Of a DNA stretch of 64,000 bases, positions 1 to 10,004 are shown one piece after another. The position numbers were made by a program, and so were the translations under genes. The stretch is from positions 186,001 to 250,000 of the forward strand of contig JAIWNI010000018.1 in the NCBI GenBank assembly GCA_025331435.1, read 5' to 3'. Each line of letters starts with the position of its first letter. Within the stretch, counting starts at the first letter, position 1. Origin of the DNA: Choanephora cucurbitarum. Taxonomy: Eukaryota; Mucoromycota; Mucoromycetes; Mucorales; Choanephoraceae. A model generated the notes under the pieces. The model was not told the DNA's origin. It saw only the letters and a program-made list of their open reading frames with translations, and did not search any database.

Positions 1-281
1 ATAGTTTTCGGGCAATTCAATCTTGAATTTAAAAGCGCCTGATCTATAAAAGCCTTTATGAATGAAAATGACACCATACCACACTAAAAAAGAAAGGACA
101 AATCAGTACTTTTTTCTTGCCTATTTCATTTACTCTCTTCTTCTTTTACCATAAAGATGATGTTCTGATGGCATCATATAAACACCTAAAGGACAATGTT
201 TTGGGTTCCGCAAATTAGCACTATATTGAGTGGTTAAGAGAGTGTTGTTGTATAACTCAAGTGTCTTTTATTTCTTATTGC

Positions 282-605
282 TTACAATTCAGTCAAGATT
301 TCGTAGCGTTTGAAATATTCTGATGTAAGACGAGGTGGTTTTGGTGCAAGATCATCTGCCTCATCGTTTTCGATTTCATCGTAAATGGAGGTATAAGCTG
401 GTTTTGTTACTTTTGGCTGAGGTGGTGCGATTGAGACTGATGTTCTTTTCCCGAGACGTCCTAGAGTGGCATTTCTTGTGCGATCAAGAAGTGAAGATCG
501 TTTTGTGAAAGTGTCAGGCTATAACAAAGAAATTGAAAAGAAGCCAATTCATTATTTCTGCTCGTCTTTGTCATTCTCTTCTTTTATGCTCTTTACATTA
601 TTCAT
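282..605 (-). CDS. Hypothetical small protein (81 aa, tentative two-exon gene)
   Basis: I do not recognise this protein. The supported part is an open exon at 282-518 that follows a clean TATAG acceptor and ends in TAA; it encodes a basic start (KRSSLLDRTR, GRLGKR), a proline patch, an acidic patch (DEIENDEADD) and an end reading EYFKRYEILTEL. A nine-base first exon at 597-605 (ATG AAT AAT followed by GTAAAG) joins it in frame across a 78-nt intron. The Dcn1 gene in this window has the same nine-base start-exon layout. Alternatively, the exon is an alternative last exon of the WW gene upstream: the donor at 898 is also phase 0. No domain can be named, so the start is weakly supported. Confidence 0.4.
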
Positions 606-822
606 TCAACACGATCTTGTATATTTAAAATAAAATAAAAATAGTGAGGAAGAAAAGTTGAAATTCAATAATTTTAGAGTGGTTGCTATGGTAAATTAAA
701 GAATTTTGTTTCCAGGCTGCATTAAAAAAGAGACTCTTGCTATTTTTTGTGGTACAAAGAAAGATTGCTTAGAATGATCATGTAGTCAACTTTTTATTCT
801 TTTTGGAAAAAGGGTATTTGAA

Positions 823-2344
823 TTAGAACCAACTATCTTCCTCCTATAAAAAGAATCATTTAGTTAAGCTGTCTTAAAGAAAGATTGTTGTCTCTTACAG
901 TTACTTCTGTATTGCCATATCTATCTGTTTCTGTAACTAAAGTAGAGAATATTAAAAAAAAAAAAGCTCAAGTATCCAACCAATCATAAGTAATATTGTA
1001 CCTGTAGTTTCGTCATGGAACCAACCATCCTTTCTTTCTATAGTGGTCGTATTACCATATTGGTCTATTTTTTAAAGAAACAATCAGTACAATGGAGACC
1101 AAATAGCCTTTTCAGGTAATATAAGCGCTTTCTAACCTGTCTCAATAATTGTTTCTTTATCGCGACCAAACCATCCATTATCTTCATTGATGATAGTGAC
1201 ACTGGAGCCTGGTTCATTTCCTCCTCCGCCACCACCATAACCATATCCACCACCGCCACCACCGCCTAAATGGAAAATAAATCAGTTTCAAATTAATTTT
1301 AGCAAATTTTTATATTCAGGAACATTACCATATCTGTTGTAATCTTCTTCACGTTCAAGTCTTTCAATGCGCTGCTCTTGATCACGTTCATGTTCAACGA
1401 ATTCGCCAACAGCTGCACCTGCTAAACCAACAGCAGCAATGCCGGCAACACCAGCAGCAATCTTCATACCGTTTGACATACCTTGTTTATGCTGTTGCTG
1501 TTGCTGAGGAGGAGCACCATAACTGTTGCTATATTGCTGAGGAGGAGCACCTCGATAGTCATTTGATTGAGCATGGGGTTGACTGTAGTAATTGTTTTGT
1601 GGAGGGGGTTGGCCGTAGCTGCTATTTTGTGGGGCAGGGGGTTGACCATAGCCATTGTTTTGTGGGGGCTGACCATATCCACTGTTTTGTGGAGGCTGAC
1701 CGTAGCCACCGTTTTGTGAAGGAGGTTGGCCATATCCACCGTTTTGTGGGGTAGGAGGTTGACCATATCCACCATTTTGTGTAGGAGGTTGAGCATAGCG
1801 GTTACCTTGTTGAGGAGATTGACCGTAATTGCTGTTTTGTGGAGGAGGGGGTTGACCGTAGCTGTTGTTTTGTGAAGGAGGAGGAGGCTGGCCATAGCTG
1901 TTGTTTTGTGAAGGAGGAGGAGGAGGTTGTCCATAGCTGTTGTTTTGTGAAGGAGGAGGAGGCTGGCCATAGCTGCTATTTTGTGAAGGAGGAGGAGGTT
2001 GACCATAGTAGTTTTGCTGAGGAGATTGATTATAGTAACCGCTTTGTGGTGGAGCGGGTGGATATCCATATGATTGTTGTTGAGGTTGAGGGGAACTGTA
2101 GCCAGACTGGGGTGTTGGAAATCCGAAAGAATTTTGCTGTTGAGGAAGAGGGGGAGGAGGATAGCCACCATAGCTACGGTTTCTGGGATCATCCCAAGTA
2201 GTTGCCTTTGTGTTGTGGTCAATGAAATACCTAATGAAATCGGTTTTTGCTTAGAGTTTGTCTAGAAACATACGCATTTGTTTCTTACACTTGACCGTCA
2301 GGTGTACGGCGCTCTTCCCATCCAGGAGGTAAAGGTCCAGACAT
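823..2344 (-). CDS. WW-domain protein with PQ/YGQ repeats and glycine-zipper segment (402 aa)
   Basis: Six exons (2289-2344, 1329-2230, 1137-1265, 1002-1064, 899-936, 823-843) close on one frame. Residues 4-32 form a WW domain (PPGWEERRTPDGQ, then YFIDHNTKATTWDDP), a module that binds proline-rich PPxY-type peptides. About 240 residues follow of tandem 8-13-residue units of the type SYGQPPPPSQNN, then a hydrophobic small-residue stretch (GVAGIAAVGLAGAAVGE) that looks like a glycine zipper, a charged helix, a glycine run, and three copies of a short motif ending in (D/S)GWF or SWF, two of them preceded by YGNT. The layout recalls yeast Wwm1, which also has an N-terminal WW domain and a Q/G-rich tail, but orthology is not shown. 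The last 21-nt exon is supported because it completes the third motif copy. Confidence 0.8.
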
Positions 2345-4017
2345 TTGTTTTAAGAGAAAAAAAGAAAAGGGGAAAACGTTTCTATAAAAAAATAAACACT
2401 TACTTTTTATAGCTACCAGAGTCGCACATAATATCAATATATCGCTTATTTCAATATCAGATTAAAACACACTTTTAGTGCGGAATATGAAGCAGAGCCA
2501 TAATGCGGGCAAACGAGATAATGAGTAAGTATCCATGTAGAGCACTAGCTATAGTAAACAATAATGTTTTAGTTGTATTGCCATTTATCGCTTTAATGAA
2601 TTGTTTGTTCTCGATATTATCGAATCAATATAGGCTAAATATTGTCATATTGAGCGATTGGTTCCTGTTGTATCATTCTTCAAGCCTTTAATGAAACAAG
2701 GCCATTGGTCATTAATTTGTTGATATACATCAAATATGGACTTTGTGCTTGAATAACTATTAGTAAACAATCAAGCTTTATAAGGCTTTCTATCTCCTAC
2801 CTGCTTTGCTAGTATTGATATGAAGAGCACAATCCAAACTTTTAGCTAATATAACTTTGCTTAAGTAATTTATCACTTCTAGTCAACAAATAGGCATTAA
2901 TCCCAGAAACTTGGTTTATTTTCTTATGATCCATTCATTATCATCAACGATTTATTTTTAGAATGCTCTAAGCATGAAAGGGAAGTATTGGTTTTGGAAA
3001 AGTGTTTACTGAATAAAGAATAATGAGGTGAAATAAGAAAGATTTATCTGACAGGTTGTTGCTCAGTTTTCTTGCTTTTTGTTTTTAAAGTTCAGTAATG
3101 ATGCCAGTTTTGCACATTTGACCTTCTTTGTCTGTAAATGAAATGACAATATTCATGTAATAAAATTTGGTTCTTCCGATTTTATTCATGGTTTTATTAG
3201 ATACAGAGCGATGAAGGGAAAGTGTGAGTCTAAGATCGAGATTGCACCATCTTACATTTAAGTGAGGCTTATAGGCAGACATTGTTATATCACTAATAAA
3301 TCTCAGATAATAAGCATATGTGCATTGTTCTTTGAAGTTGCTTTATATAGTCAAACCATTGTACATCTTTATTCAGTCTAGTCTTTGAAATAGATATCTA
3401 TGTCAAAGAAGAGAGGAAGCAAAAGAATATGGCTGGCTCGATGTGAGATTATCAGGTATAACGATATTATTTCTATCAATGCTAACTTCTTCGTGTTTCG
3501 ATTTTAGTATTTTAGATGAACTGAAGAAGAAAGGCTTTTTCTGTGTGCTTTTTTGACGTCAAATACAGAAAATCATACTTTAGCACCGAAAACACAGCAA
3601 ACAGTAAAAACAATTATAGAGAGATCAAACGGAGAATTCATGTTGCATTGAGTTGACTGTACAAAAGCTAAGATTCTGTTGAATTTGATGGCTTTTCTAG
3701 ATTTTGTAAATTTGGATCTTGTTTCAATGTATAGCATGATCTTTTTCAGTTTGGTTGAGAGCGATCACTTTCTATTAACTGGCAGTCGAATAGTTGTACA
3801 ACAATGCCACCGCCAATGAGAAAGACCATGGGGTTTCACATATTACCCAGTTTAGTATATTAGAAAGAATAAAATAATCAGGCCACAGAATTATTGTGTG
3901 GTTCGATGAGTTTGTTTACCTTCTAACGCATAAGTGGGCTTACCTGTCATATTGAGAAAAAAGATTTGTGGTGTGATGTTTTTTTTCTTCTTCATCATCT
4001 TCCTTATTTGAAGCAAG

Positions 4018-4025
4018 TATAAATA
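4018..4025 (+). promoter_or_regulatory. TATA box upstream of the NDUFA4-like gene
   Basis: TATAAATA lies 70 bases before the ATG at 4095 and is followed by a pyrimidine-rich leader (CTCTCC, TTTTTTTC). This is the usual layout of a strongly expressed fungal gene. Seen directly; function is inferred. Confidence 0.5.
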
Positions 4026-4094
4026 GAGCTATGACTTCCTCTCCTGTTTTTTTCTTTATCCTCTACCAATTTTACCTGATTTAACAAAAACAAA

Positions 4095-4396
4095 ATGACC
4101 GCTCTTCAAAGTTTCCTCAGAGCTTCCAGAAAGCCCGAAGTATACCCTATTGTTGGTATCTTAAGTCTTGCTCTTTCCGGTGCTGCTTTCTTTGGTGTTC
4201 ATGCTATTAAGGCCCCTGATGTAGTCTGGTATGTGATATATATATATATATTGATAAGCAAGCCATCTAATCTTGTTTATGCAGGAACCACAAAGAAAAC
4301 CCTCACCCATGGCAAGAAATCAAAGATGGAGAGCAAGTCAAGTTAATTACTCGAAACCAAAAGTACAGCAGTCGATGGGAACGTTCCAAGTGGTAG
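4095..4396 (+). CDS. NDUFA4: B12D/NDUFA4 (MLRQ)-type mitochondrial respiratory subunit, 81 aa
   Basis: Exons 4095-4228 and 4285-4396 are joined across a 56-nt intron. The protein begins MTALQSFLRASRKPEVYP, has one membrane segment (about residues 18-36, ending GVHAIKAPDVVW), and continues NHKENPHPWQEIKDGEQ with a basic C-terminus ending WERSKW. The RKPEVYP start, single TM helix and short tail are typical of the B12D/NDUFA4 family, which associates with respiratory Complex I or IV in the inner mitochondrial membrane. Presence of this type fits a fungus with a classical Complex I, unlike Saccharomyces. The intron falls inside the conserved VWN motif and restores it exactly. Confidence 0.85.
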
Positions 4397-5809
4397 AAGC
4401 CTTAAACATACTTCACTCTATACCCTTTCACAAGAAACACTCCTTCTTACTCCACTTTGTTCGCTTATTGTATCACTTCCATCCTACACCTTTTTATATA
4501 ATTTAGTATTGTTATAATTCTTATGTATAATCAATTTTCTAAAGGAAAAGACAAGCAAAAATAATAAATGCCTTTTTATTTTGTACGAAATCTTTATGTT
4601 CATTATCAAATCCGTCCAGTTTGAATTTTCTCGTATCCTTTTGTAGAGCAATGATGCTTTTCTCTTTTAAGACAGCACTGCTAACATTGAAGTGTGTAGT
4701 CATTTTCTCTTGTTGTCTTTATAGATGTAGCATGAGAACTTTGTTATGATATTTTTTCTTTACTTACAAAGAATCATAGGGAGAGTTGTGCCTAATAAGT
4801 TAACTGATTCATTGATTTCTCATTTTCTGTCTGCCACTTACACGATTCAGGATCTATTTGTGTCATTTACGTGCTGGATTAAACCGACCTCAGTGTTGTT
4901 TTGCAAATGATGAGGTAGGCTCTTTGTAAGGACATGCTGTGTGAAGGTTTGTTGTTCAAAGAACAAGCATAACGCAACTTCCAAAACAAAATCTGTTGTA
5001 CCAATTTGTGCTTAGTCAAATTGCCTTTTTGGACAAGCTGATTGATATCATCCCATAAAAAACCTCGATAGCTCACAGTTTTGAAAAAAAAAAAAACCTT
5101 AAATGTAGAGCTATGAACGTACATAGTTATTTGAACTTGATGTTATTTCAACAGCGTATTAGCCTTTTTTTGGAGCTGACAGATAAGTGTTCTTTGGATA
5201 AAAGAATTCAAAATATCCAGATTCTGAGAAGACATGAATTATTAGAAGAGAGATCATATGTCTTGAATGCATCAATAGAAACAGCTACTTTAGTTTACTG
5301 CAACATATTGCTTGAACATACAGCATTTCGAGTCACACTGTATGTGATTACTGTTCAAATAGGAAAGTAGTCTAATTCGTTTTCTGCATATATTGGAAAC
5401 ATGCTGAATCTTCCATTTTGTATTACATAAAGCACAAGAGCTTTTCAAGATGAGAGCGTTATAAATACAAATTTCTTTAAAGCTTTGTTATCCCAAGTTA
5501 TTGAACTGTTATGATTTTTATGGAAAGTTCAGTTTTCAATTGATCATTGCGGAAAGCTTTCAAATGAACAAAAAAACTAGACAAGCTTAGATCAGAAATC
5601 GTTACAGTTGAATATCATCTTTACAATCTATTGTTTTGATTCTTGCTGGGTAAGATAAAACACTTTTGACTTTTATTTAATTTTTATTCGTAAAGAAAAA
5701 AAAGAGAAGGAGAGAATAAAATGCAGTTATTACAATGAATGATAAATGTATGAAGAAAACAAATGAAAAAAATAAAAAAAAAAGATTATTCATAGATTAC
5801 AATAGGAGA
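4397..5809. other. Intergenic stretch, no supported gene
   Basis: This is AT-rich sequence between the converging NDUFA4-like and hexokinase-like genes. Open frames of 80-85 codons at 4879-5124 (minus) and 5113-5370 (plus) have no domain, no plausible splice partners and biased composition. I see only 3' untranslated regions and spacer DNA. Confidence 0.5.
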
Positions 5810-7610
5810 TTAGTGTTGCGTTGCATTGGAAGCTATTTTCTCTGCCATCATAGCCACAATGGCTGCTCCAACAATACGCGAATGTTTTACCACGCCTACA
5901 GACAGCTTTCCTGCTAATTCTTCTGGAATCAGATCTTTAAGCGTCTTACAAACACGAGGATGAAAAGAAGGATAATCCTCATATATACTTCCGCTGATCG
6001 CTATTTATATACTAAGTTTTAGATCAAGAAATCAACATAGCTCCATAAACTAACTTACAAATAGCATATCCTTCCTCTGTCATACCAATGCCCTTCTCTG
6101 TCATGTGCTGAACAATTGCTGCAATGGATGCACCTACCAGCGCAGCAGCTCGTGCGCCTACAAGTTCACATATTTTCTTTACTACTTCACGATCACCTAT
6201 GGATGTTCTTGACAAATCCAACATATCTTCTAATACAATACGCGTATCCTCCAAAGTATCCGTATCATCGGCTTCGCACACATACATATAACTTGTATCA
6301 AAACTATGCATCGTGTTCAGAATTTCAGATGATTCACCACGAAACAGGATATCTCGATCCACAAGATAAATGATAATGTTGCGCACTAGTTCGCCTAGAA
6401 AAATTCCTGTTGTCATTTTCTCAAACACATGGAATTGAGGATTAATGGATTCTCGTGCTAGTTTTCGATCAAACCAAGTACATGGTAACGTTCGTCGTGA
6501 TGAGCCAAAGTTGCACCACTCTGTATTCATAATCATATCAGTATTCCGAGTTACACTATGATCCCTAAGCTTGGTTACATTCTTTACTGGTTCATAATAA
6601 GCGCAATTGGTACCAAGACTATGTACAATACCCAACCGTGTTGCTGGATGTTGATAGGCATGAGCAAGTAAGGTACACACAGAGTCTAAAGTATAGATTG
6701 AAGTCTGTTAGTAACAAGAAATAATGTTTTCTTTTCTTTTATACCATTGGCAATTGCAACAATCTTGATAGGTAAGCCTTTGAATTGTATACGCTCATGC
6801 ATTAATTCGACAATATCAACACCAACGCCGTTAGGATAACTGAATCCATAACCAAGAGACAGAATCCGCCCTGTATCTAAACGTGTTTGTTTGATGGCAA
6901 AACCAAAGGAGACGGCCATAGGATAAACGAACAAATCTTGTGTTCCCACTCGCATCAGAAAATCAGATATGCATTCAACTACATAATCAATCAATACTGC
7001 AAAATCTTCTCCACTAGCCAAGTTCTGGGGTATTTTGTACTGATATTGGTTGATAGCTAGTTTGCCATTATCCCCTTTCAATTTGACTTGGCAGGCATAT
7101 ATATCCATACCGGCTATTTCTAATGCAAGATAGGTGCCTTTCTCATCACCAGTTGGATAGCCTGTTACAAGAAAAGGGACAATCAATAAAATAATTAGCC
7201 AATCAAACATAAAAGAGAAAATAATAAAGAGGGGGAGAGATGGCAATCATATATCAATCATATATCAATCATATATCAATCATAAGCAGTTTGGATATGT
7301 CAATAGAATTACAAAATAAAATAAAATGCAAGCTTACGATAGTTCTGTATCATGCATATTTGTTCATTCTTTTTAAAAGAAAAAGAAAAGAGAAGGATAA
7401 TCTACCTGTAACATAGGTGGGTATCATGTTGAGGTCACTAGAGCGGTCGTCAGCTAAACCTGCGACAAGTTCATGCCGAAACGAACCGACTACATTCAAT
7501 AAGGTTGCTTTATCGAGACAAAAAAGTTGTTCAAGTTCTTTTACAGCTTCTACTTGTGACGGCGTACTGTGCTTCAATTCGACTAAAGGCACTGATTGTC
7601 TTTGGCTCAT
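5810..7610 (-). CDS. Hexokinase-family protein with degenerate active site (479 aa)
   Basis: Four exons (7406-7610, 6745-7161, 6059-6685, 5810-6000) give 479 residues, the normal length of a fungal hexokinase. The fold is clear throughout: TRLDTGRILSLGYGF, GLPIKIVAIANDSV, MNTEWCNFGS, FEKMTTGIFLGELVR, ICELVGARAAAL and GSIYEDYPSFHPRV all align with family blocks. The phosphate-1 loop LDLGGTN is replaced by LEIAGMD (residues 82-88), FSFP by FGFA (154-157), TKGF by GYGF (172-175), and the phosphate-2 GTG(T/V)N by SLGTN (230-234). The catalytic-base Asp208 (AND) and the Glu residues in NTE and FEKM remain. The protein is probably weak or inactive as a glucose kinase and could be a sensor or regulator, as proposed for divergent fungal hexokinases. 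Start chosen at MSQRQS; MHLDIV at 7643 is an alternative. Confidence 0.85.
7245..7284 (+). repeat. 11-bp tandem repeat (about 3.6 copies) in hexokinase intron 1
   Basis: The unit AATCATATATC is repeated head to tail three full times plus a partial copy. It lies in the 244-nt first intron (7162-7405), which is about four times longer than most introns here. Confidence 0.85.
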
Positions 7611-8537
7611 TGTTATGATAAACTGAACAATATCCAGGTGCAACCAAAAAAAAGAAGAAAGAAAAAGAAATTCTATTTCAACTTTGAGCTGGAAATTTAT
7701 TGAATGGCGGGGAATGGCGGTAAAACAAAAAAAGAGACAGCATCCTTTCTGTTGTACACTAAGATTTCTATAATGTCCACTGGGAACCTTGGTTATACAG
7801 ATGTTCTCGAGTGGAAGAAGCTATTTGCGCAAGGAAAAACTTTGCTTTAAACAGGACAATAGAGAGGGGTTTTGTTTAAGGCAAAAGGGTAATTCTTTTC
7901 CAATGCAATGTCAACAAGAGCCACATTTCTAAATCAACCTCCTCCTCTCCTTATTCTAGTAAGAAAAATGCATGTCTAAAAGATGAAACAGCATTATTCT
8001 TAAGCCCAGTTGCTTAAAAATCTTATGACAGAAATCGATGAGATTCCGAGAGCTAAGTAAAAAGTTGTGTTTCTTTATGCAGTGGCAGTAATACGATCAA
8101 AAAAAGATGATTTAAGAAAGGAAAGGAGTGTTTACCAATAGATTATTCGCGATACAAAAACGGAATTGTTTCCTGATTGAGTTTTCCCATTTTTTTTGGC
8201 ATGTTGTTTATCTTGTCATCATGCTAACTCAAGGGACAAATGTTGCCTTGATTTTTCTTATGAGGGTGAAATATTTTCACACACACACCCTCGTCATCTG
8301 CAACAAGAAAAAAAAGTCATCTGAATGTTTTTCGCAAAAATTGTTTATTTTCTTTCAGCCTCATGAGCAAAAAAAAAAAAAAAAAAAATTAAGGCAACAG
8401 AACATACAGCAAATTTCCTTTTTTTTTCTTTGCAACTATTTATTAAAGCAGAAGGGAAATGAAGGCACACAAGAATAAGCTTTTTTTTTTTGTTTAAGGA
8501 ATATGTGATCTGTACAACCAAATTATGTGCCTGGGAA
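7611..8537. other. Intergenic stretch, no supported gene
   Basis: This is the upstream side of the hexokinase-like gene and the downstream side of the lectin-fold gene. It holds A/T homopolymers (for example near 8371-8390) and a short CA run near 8279. The 116-codon plus-strand frame at 8128-8478 is lysine- and phenylalanine-biased and reads through these homopolymers, so I do not call it. Confidence 0.5.
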
Positions 8538-9488
8538 TTATTCTTCCTCTACTTCTTGCTCTTCTTCTTGCTCTTCTTCTTCAGGTGCTTTTGGCTCATC
8601 TTCACATGGCTCAAGTGTCCATTGTTGATGGTCGTTGTCTTCCATTACTCGAAGTGAGACAACAACTGCTGATTCTTCTGGCTATAATGTGCTTCATTAG
8701 ATAAAAAAAATAGGGAGACAGAATGTAAAGAGGAAAAAAAAACTACATGTACCTTAGCAGTCAAAACCAATCTTGGGTCAGCTGAAGCATAAATGAAGCC
8801 TTGACGAAAGCCCCATCTTTGATTGTGCGCCCTGGATATAAAAGGAAAGTGATCGTCAGTCTTTTTTTTTTCTCTTTTTTCTTGTCTTCTATTACTTTAC
8901 ATTGTCTTTTTGCGATTATATTGCAAAAGCTTGGATTCAGCTTTTAAATCGCCTAAGATCTTTACATTTCAATAACCATAAAAAAGAAAAAGGAGACTAG
9001 CTTTAAATGCTTTTTGTTGACTTACCTCCATTAATATCCATGACTGGTTTTCATCCCAATAAGCTTATAGTAAGTAACGCGCTTTCTTACATTACTTTCG
9101 CGACTACTTACCTAACAGACTCTTCTTGCAAGCCAAGAAGCCATTATCATAAGTCCAGAGCTAGAGCCAGGTTGTGAAATGTAGATATCGACTCAGCTGT
9201 TTGTACATCTTCGAAATAGTTAGAACTTACCTGCGACTCATCATCATCTGCCTATATCAAGTATTAGCATCCGAAAAAAAAAACTACATTATGTTATAAT
9301 TTACCTTTGGACGGAGGACAAGCTCAGAACCTGCCTAGAACAACCAGATAGCAAAAGAGGATAAGCTTGATACTCTAAAATTTATTCAAAGCTTCGAGAA
9401 AACCACATACCTTTTCTTCACCATCACAAGATAAGACTAAGTCATCGAATTTGGATTTGACAAAGAAATAATTCTCTTTGGGAAACAT
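8538..9488 (-). CDS. Single R-type (ricin-B) beta-trefoil lectin-fold protein, 156 aa, eight exons
   Basis: Exons are 9411-9488, 9305-9334, 9231-9251, 9112-9160, 9026-9043, 8901-8952, 8753-8831 and 8538-8681, with phases consistent throughout. The product begins MFPKENYFFVKSKFDDLVLS and carries trefoil signatures: LWTYDNGFLACKKSLLVMD, HNQRWGF (first QxW) and DNDHQQWTLEP (second QxW). The last 20 residues are almost all Glu/Gln. There is no signal peptide and no enzymatic domain, so this is a cytosolic sugar- or protein-binding module and not a toxin. Similar standalone beta-trefoil proteins are common in fungi. Exons of 18, 21 and 30 nt are notable; without them the trefoil repeat is broken, which supports the model. 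Ligand unknown. Confidence 0.8.
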
Positions 9489-10004
9489 AGTACACTTTCA
9501 AATACGAAAAGTTGAAAAGGAAAAAAAAGAAGAAAAAGGAAAAAAGCACTTTAGCTTGGTTTTTAATTTCTTTGATAAAGTAGTACAAACTTGTACTTGC
9601 AGCTTCTCTTGTTCAAATGTTGATAAAGATTTAGTTGACTTGAGATCAGAGTCAAGAAGACATTGTAGTTGAGAATGATAAACAACTATATACACACGCA
9701 CACATACACCCGATCTACCTCTACTTTGGCTCCTTTCTTTGAGAGAAGAAGACTAGTAATGACAACAGACTTTATTGCGTAATATTTACATTAGTACGCA
9801 GGCTATCTGGATTAGGTATATCGTCTACTTCTTGCTCTCAAAAATGATATCTGCATGTTGATAATTTGTGACTCAAAATTCAGCTAAATGTGTCCCAAAT
9901 TTCTCGGTTATTTGAGTTTCAAATAAACTTAGAACCTCTCAGTGCATTTAAAAAAAAAGGCAAAGATATGCTATAGGAGGGGGCTCTCTTGATTCTCATA
10001 AGTC
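9489..10004. promoter_or_regulatory. Divergent promoter region between the lectin-fold gene and SMG1
   Basis: This 516-bp gap separates two start codons facing opposite ways, so both promoters must lie here. I see no TATA box of good quality and no clear shared motif. Open frames across 9478-9701 on both strands are low-complexity and not called. Confidence 0.4.

Noticed and set aside
844..898. WW protein ending VRDNNLSLRQLN by reading through
   Set aside because: Splicing this 55-nt GT-AG segment yields EEDSWF, completing the third copy of the C-terminal motif.
1473..2201. Plus-strand open frames with regular Cys/Phe/Val repeats and CRISPR-like periodicity
   Set aside because: They are antisense shadows of the tandem YGQPPP coding repeat of the WW gene; units vary in length and there are no unique spacers.
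5113..5370. 85-codon plus-strand ORF
   Set aside because: No domain, no clear promoter, and typical length for chance in AT-rich DNA.
8128..8478. 116-codon plus-strand ORF
   Set aside because: Reads through A/T homopolymers, Lys/Phe-biased, no domain or splice context.
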